From contig DODG01000389.1 of the NCBI GenBank assembly GCA_003509065.1, positions 1 to 12,172 on the forward strand: a stretch of 12,172 nt of DNA, read 5' to 3'. This stretch comes from Acidobacteriota bacterium (lineage in GTDB: Bacteria; Acidobacteriota; Vicinamibacteria; Vicinamibacterales; UBA823). Both the position numbers and the translations under genes were made by a program. The notes below the pieces were generated by a model. It saw nothing but the letters and a program-made list of their open reading frames with translations. It did no database searches and was not told where the DNA came from. Of the stretch, positions 8,845 to 12,172 are shown one piece after another; position 1 is the first letter of the stretch; the number at the start of each line of letters is the position of its first letter.

Positions 8845-10029
8845 CTACTGCTTTAATTCTAACTCGGTCACCTGCTCATTGGAAAAATCCCGAGCCCAGC
8901 GACCAATTTCCCGTACGTCACCAACCGTACGGATTTTCATTGGTGACATCAGATCACGAGCATCGAGAGTTCGTTCAATGATGGTCGGAATGTGCATAAA
9001 CGCCAATTCACCGTTGAGAAACGCCTCTACAGCTACTTCATTGGCGGCATTCAAGGCGATTGGTAACTCCGCTTTACCCTTTAAAGCTCGATAAGCGAGT
9101 TTAAGACAAGGGAAATGCGTGTGATCCGGGTGCTGGAACTGCAGTGTTTCGCAACGGGCAAGGTCGAGCCCTGGCAGATGTCCATCCCAACGTTCCGGGT
9201 AGGACAAAGCGTATTGGATAGGCAGTCGCATGTCGGCAATGCCCAGTTGAGCAATTACTGATCCGTCACGAAACTCCACCATTGAATGAACGATCGACTG
9301 AGGATGTATAAGGACGTCGATGTTGTTCGGTTGCACTCCAAAGAGCCAGTGCGCTTCAATGACTTCAAGTCCCTTGTTCATCATCGTGGCTGAATCAATG
9401 GTGATCTTCGCCCCCATAGTCCATGTGGGATGACGAAGCGCATCTTCTGGAGTCACGTCTTGCAGCGCGGCGCCTGACTGACCTCGAAAAGGTCCACCGG
9501 ACGCTGTCAAAATTAAGCGCTTGATATCTGCATCAGCCTGGCCTTGCAGGCATTGATGAATAGCACTGTGTTCACTATCCACAGGCAGTATGGAAACTTG
9601 CCGTTGGCGCGCCAGCTCGGTCACAAGACCTCCAGCCATCACCAACACTTCCTTATTTGCCAGCGCAATCGTTTTTCCCGCATCGATGGCCATTAGCACA
9701 GCCTCAAGTGCTGCCGTGCCCGAGGATGCACATAAGACAACATCGGCGTCCGGGTGAGTTGCCACTGCAATTAATCCTTCCGTCCCGAACGAAGCTGACT
9801 TCACATCTATATCTGCCTCCTGAAGCCGATTCTGTACGCTTGTGAGGGCCCCTGAAGTTGCCATGGCAATGGCACTGGGCTTAAATTTCTCAACCTGATC
9901 TGAAAAACGCTCGACGTTTTCCCCAGCGGCAAGTCCAACCACGCATAGTTTTTCGCTATGCGCACTAACCACATCAAGTGCACTCGTGCCCACTGATCCC
10001 GTTGAGCCCAAGATGGCAACGTGTTTCAT
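8845..10029 (-). CDS. dxr: 1-deoxy-D-xylulose 5-phosphate reductoisomerase
   Basis: Cytosolic NADPH- and metal-dependent enzyme making 2-C-methylerythritol 4-phosphate, the committed MEP-pathway step. The 394 residues are full length. The N-terminal Rossmann motif is GSTGSVG (8-14); LANKEVLV (123-130) carries the conserved lysine. The metal ligands are Asp151 and Glu153 in PVDSEHSAIHQC and Glu222 in NKGLEVIEAHWLFG. TASGGPFR (185-192) is the phosphate-binding and flexible-loop region, with HPTWTMG following at 200-206. The ATG at 10029 is preceded by AGGAAG with a five-base spacer. That site overlaps the cdsA stop codon, only 10 bp separate the genes, and translational coupling is likely. It sits in the familiar uppS-cdsA-dxr-rseP order and works in the same pathway as IspG on the other strand. 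Identity is certain. Confidence 0.98.
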   Translation of the reverse strand: MKHVAILGSTGSVGTSALDVVSAHSEKLCVVGLAAGENVERFSDQVEKFKPSAIAMATSGALTSVQNRLQEADIDVKSASFGTEGLIAVATHPDADVVLCASSGTAALEAVLMAIDAGKTIALANKEVLVMAGGLVTELARQRQVSILPVDSEHSAIHQCLQGQADADIKRLILTASGGPFRGQSGAALQDVTPEDALRHPTWTMGAKITIDSATMMNKGLEVIEAHWLFGVQPNNIDVLIHPQSIVHSMVEFRDGSVIAQLGIADMRLPIQYALSYPERWDGHLPGLDLARCETLQFQHPDHTHFPCLKLAYRALKGKAELPIALNAANEVAVEAFLNGELAFMHIPTIIERTLDARDLMSPMKIRTVGDVREIGRWARDFSNEQVTELELKQ

Positions 10030-10034
10030 TCACA

Positions 10035-10040
10035 CTTCCT
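10035..10040 (-). promoter_or_regulatory. dxr Shine-Dalgarno overlapping the cdsA stop
   Basis: AGGAAG on the minus strand, five bases from the dxr ATG. Its first A is the last base of the cdsA TAA, so ribosomes finishing cdsA are already at the dxr start site. Confidence 0.7.
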
Positions 10041-10834
10041 TACAGGGTACCCAAAATCAGGTAATAAAGTGGCATCGCGAACAAGAAACTATCAAGACGA
10101 TCAAGCACACCCCCATGTCCAGGAATCAACGAAGAGACATCCTTAACTCTAGCTGCGCGCTTCAGGGAAGACTCAAATAGATCTCCAACAATACCTGCGC
10201 CAACCAATACAAGTCCAAACAATATGCGAAGCCACCAAGCAGCGTTTGGCAACCACCACGCCCCTATAATTGTAAAAACTAGCGTTCCGGCAGCTACACC
10301 TAGCAGTGCACCCTCAACGGTTTTTTTCGGACTGATGATGGGTGCCAATAGTCGTTGTCCGAACATTCGACCCCCGTAGTACTGTGTGGTATCGCTCGCA
10401 ACAAGCGTCGCCAGGATAAGAAGTATCGCCTCGGACCCAACCATTGTTCGTATCGCTACGAATGACCCCATGGGTAATCCAAGATAGAGTGGCGCAAACA
10501 TGATGGCTACCAAAGCATACCAACGCTCATCGTGCCGTAAAGATTGACGAGTCAACGCAATAGAACCTATTGCAAACGTTGTAGCCATTACCGCCGCGGT
10601 CGGCATATCAACCCTCGCAACTAACGCACTAGTTGCTAGCGTAGCCGTTATGATTAACAACCTGACCAACAAAGTTAGCAAGCGAGTACTAAGAATAAAA
10701 GTGAGTCTGCAGTATTCAATCCCGGCAATAACCAAGACGATCCCAGCCAGTACGAGTATGCCTTCTACTGACAGCCACCATGTTGCACCAACAACGATAG
10801 CAATCATAACTACACCACTAAGGACGCGAGCCAT
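10040..10834 (-). CDS. cdsA: Phosphatidate cytidylyltransferase (CDP-diglyceride synthase)
   Basis: Multi-span inner-membrane enzyme that turns phosphatidic acid and CTP into CDP-diacylglycerol, the precursor of bacterial phospholipids. The 264 residues are hydrophobic, with about seven or eight spans. They include SDTTQYYGGRMFG (147-159), SPKKTVEG (168-175) and the CDS family signature SLKRAARVKD followed by PGHGGVLDRLD (223-248), with its Lys/Asp and terminal Asp residues intact. Length is near the family norm. The ATG at 10834 has GGAGGG nine bases upstream. Upstream is a 99-bp gap that is largely filled by a small ORF whose TAA touches the cdsA ATG. Downstream, dxr follows after 10 bp. 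Confidence 0.95.
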   Translation of the reverse strand: MARVLSGVVMIAIVVGATWWLSVEGILVLAGIVLVIAGIEYCRLTFILSTRLLTLLVRLLIITATLATSALVARVDMPTAAVMATTFAIGSIALTRQSLRHDERWYALVAIMFAPLYLGLPMGSFVAIRTMVGSEAILLILATLVASDTTQYYGGRMFGQRLLAPIISPKKTVEGALLGVAAGTLVFTIIGAWWLPNAAWWLRILFGLVLVGAGIVGDLFESSLKRAARVKDVSSLIPGHGGVLDRLDSFLFAMPLYYLILGTL

Positions 10835-10918
10835 TTAGAGTGACCCTCCACGGGCAACGACAGTGCGATTCGATTCGTCGTAGCGTATTTGCATGAACTT
10901 GGATTCCTGGCTTATCAC
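10835..10918 (-). CDS. Possible small ORF abutting cdsA (leader peptide candidate)
   Basis: This reads on the minus strand from GTG at 10918 (27 residues) or ATG at 10894 (19 residues) to TAA at 10835-10837. That stop directly abuts the cdsA ATG. AGGTGA precedes the GTG by nine bases and AGGA precedes the ATG by ten, so both starts have a plausible ribosome site. The cdsA Shine-Dalgarno lies within its last codons. The product is polar and slightly basic near the end (MQIRYDESNR, VVARGGSL) and matches nothing I recognise. It could be a real microprotein, a translational coupler for cdsA, or chance, since an open stretch this short has little statistical weight. Confidence 0.25.
   Translation of the reverse strand: MISQESKFMQIRYDESNRTVVARGGSL
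10844..10849 (-). promoter_or_regulatory. Shine-Dalgarno site of cdsA
   Basis: GGAGGG on the minus strand with a nine-base spacer to the cdsA ATG at 10834. It supports that start and lies inside the small ORF described just upstream. Confidence 0.7.
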
Positions 10919-10933
10919 TTTCCCTGGTCACCT

Positions 10934-11596
10934 TTACTCTGGTGTTACGAGATTCAGCTCCGCATCCTTTGTGATGTCGATTTTACGCACACTACGGCGC
11001 TTGGGATCAACATTCCAAACGCGCACTGTATAACGCCCCGGCGGTATATCGGATGACGTAAACTGACCTCCTCGTTGAGCGACTACCGCATACTCTGCTT
11101 CTGTGATCAATATGTACGCGGCCATTGCCGGATGCACATCACAGGACACACTGTAGGTCCCAACGCTCTCAAAAATATGAAGATACGCCCCCTTGCTCGG
11201 AGTAGCGACATTAAAGATCGTTTCAAGCGTGGCCGCATTCGTTACGTGAACGTTGTGCAGCACATCGTCTCCATTCGTGAAGGCCACCTCCTGTCCGACT
11301 CGGGCAACAAGTAAACCCGGAACGAATACTAAACCACGCTGATCCATTGTGACTGTGGCTGTTGACAATGGTTTTGCTTGAGGTTCGTCTTGCTCGAATA
11401 GAATGGCTGAATGAAATCCTCCAGCCACTGGAGGCGCCAATCCTTTGACAATAACACCCTCGACATTCGTCGCCGTTATTGGCACGTTGCGTCGTTCCTC
11501 TGTCGGTTCGGTCATAGGAGTACAACCGAGGTGAACAAACCATACGGTGCCAACAATTAGGAGCGTGGGAATGGAAAAGAACTGAGTCAAAGACAC
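10934..11596 (-). CDS. Exported cupredoxin-like protein with type-1 copper site
   Basis: Predicted envelope copper protein, possibly an electron carrier or copper binder. The 220 residues begin with a hydrophobic export segment (6-24) ending in HLGC. Cys25 may be lipid-modified, though His at -3 is not ideal for a lipobox. A beta-sandwich cupredoxin domain follows at about 85-166: GLLVARVGQEVAFTNGDD, then LHNVH (His114) and CDVHPAM (Cys152, His155, Met158). The Cys-x2-His-x2-Met spacing and the HNVH motif match amicyanin, so the copper site looks complete. The tail (175-218, GGQFTSSDIPPGRYTVRVWN) resembles the small carboxypeptidase-regulatory-like beta domain found with such cupredoxins. The likely start is GTG at 11596, 15 bp after uppS, with a stop two codons upstream and no clear Shine-Dalgarno; TTG two codons in is an alternative. 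It interrupts the usual uppS-cdsA order. The partner protein is unknown. Confidence 0.8.
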   Translation of the reverse strand: MSLTQFFSIPTLLIVGTVWFVHLGCTPMTEPTEERRNVPITATNVEGVIVKGLAPPVAGGFHSAILFEQDEPQAKPLSTATVTMDQRGLVFVPGLLVARVGQEVAFTNGDDVLHNVHVTNAATLETIFNVATPSKGAYLHIFESVGTYSVSCDVHPAMAAYILITEAEYAVVAQRGGQFTSSDIPPGRYTVRVWNVDPKRRSVRKIDITKDAELNLVTPE

Positions 11597-11611
11597 TCGT
11601 CAGTGTAACAG

Positions 11612-12172
11612 TCAGCCAACAATAGCCGGTCTGGCGATACCACCGTACCGCCGATTGCGCTTCTGGTAAGCAAGTAACGCTTCGAATAAATGGCGACAAC
11701 GAAAATCTGGCCACAAAGTCTCGGTTACCCAGATCTCTGCGTAGGCAATCTGCCAGAGTAGAAAGTTGCTCACACGCATCTCGCCGCTCGTACGAATCAA
11801 AAGATCTGGATCTGGTTGACCACTGGTGTATAAAAATTCTGCAAAGCGCGTTTCGTCTAATTCGTTTGCTCGAACATTAGACTGAATGGCTCGACGTGCT
11901 GCATCAACTATTTCCGTTCGTCCACCGTAATTCAACGCAATATTGAAGACCATGCCCGTATCCGCCTTCGTCTCCTCTTGGGCGAATTCCAATTCTTGAC
12001 GAACATCATCAGCCAACTCATCCTCACGCCCGATCACTTGAAAGCGAATGTTGTTCTTTAATAGCGTCCGTAGTTCCAGGCGTAGATACTTCTTTAATAA
12101 GCCCATTAAAGTCTTGATTTCGTTTTGTGGGCGTTTCCAATTCTCGACCGAAAACGCGTACAAGGTGACCAC
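11612..12172 (-). CDS. uppS: Isoprenyl transferase (undecaprenyl diphosphate synthase), C-terminal part
   Basis: Cytosolic cis-prenyltransferase that adds isopentenyl diphosphates to farnesyl diphosphate, giving the C55 carrier for peptidoglycan and other envelope polymers. The gene enters from the right edge: 186 residues are present of roughly 250, so the N-terminal substrate-binding motif with the catalytic Asp lies outside. Visible signatures are TLYAFSVENWKRP (3-15), NYGGRTEIVDAARR (81-94), DLLIRTSGEMRVSNFLLWQIAYAE (123-146, with the diphosphate-binding arginines and serine) and LWPDF (153-157). The frame is intact to TGA at 11612-11614. The chain-length class cannot be fixed from sequence; the operon context favours undecaprenyl. 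It is the first visible gene of the minus-strand cluster, followed 15 bp later by the cupredoxin gene. Confidence 0.96.
   Translation of the reverse strand: MVTLYAFSVENWKRPQNEIKTLMGLLKKYLRLELRTLLKNNIRFQVIGREDELADDVRQELEFAQEETKADTGMVFNIALNYGGRTEIVDAARRAIQSNVRANELDETRFAEFLYTSGQPDPDLLIRTSGEMRVSNFLLWQIAYAEIWVTETLWPDFRCRHLFEALLAYQKRNRRYGGIARPAIVG

Overview
The window looks like a chromosomal housekeeping region of a Gram-negative bacterium with roughly balanced base composition. No mobile element, CRISPR array, tRNA, rRNA or phage gene was found. RseP, UppS, CdsA and Dxr together with a signal-peptide M28 peptidase and an exported cupredoxin imply a diderm cell. The C5 haem route (hemL) and the MEP isoprenoid route (ispG, dxr) exclude a eukaryotic or archaeal origin. 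From memory, the wording of RseP, the M28 peptidase and the cupredoxin family resembles Acidobacteriota (Vicinamibacteria-like), possibly marine or environmental. That assignment is an inference and was not tested by any search.

Plus strand, left half (1-4260): the 3' part of hemB, then hemL, ispG and a Cof-type HAD phosphatase. HemL makes 5-aminolevulinate from glutamate-1-semialdehyde and HemB condenses two molecules of it to porphobilinogen, so these two are consecutive haem steps. IspG is the penultimate MEP-pathway enzyme. Gaps are 97, 137 and 35 bp, so the genes may form one loose operon or have internal promoters.

Minus strand, right half (12172 down to 4276), in order of transcription: 3' part of uppS, a cupredoxin-like exported protein, a possible 27-codon small ORF, cdsA, dxr, rseP, an M28 zinc peptidase, a 176-bp gap, then a MATE transporter. 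The core uppS-cdsA-dxr-rseP is the widely conserved isoprenoid/envelope cluster. Dxr commits carbon to the MEP pathway, UppS makes the C55 lipid carrier, CdsA makes CDP-diacylglycerol, and RseP is the intramembrane protease of envelope-stress signalling. The HAD and MATE genes converge with only 15 bp between them. There is no gene-free stretch longer than 300 bp.

The departures from the textbook cluster are the most interesting part: a complete amicyanin-like copper site in a gene placed between uppS and cdsA, a small ORF whose stop abuts the cdsA start, an M28 peptidase tightly downstream of rseP, and a two-codon ORF overlapping the ispG start. I see no convincing new defence or mobile system here.
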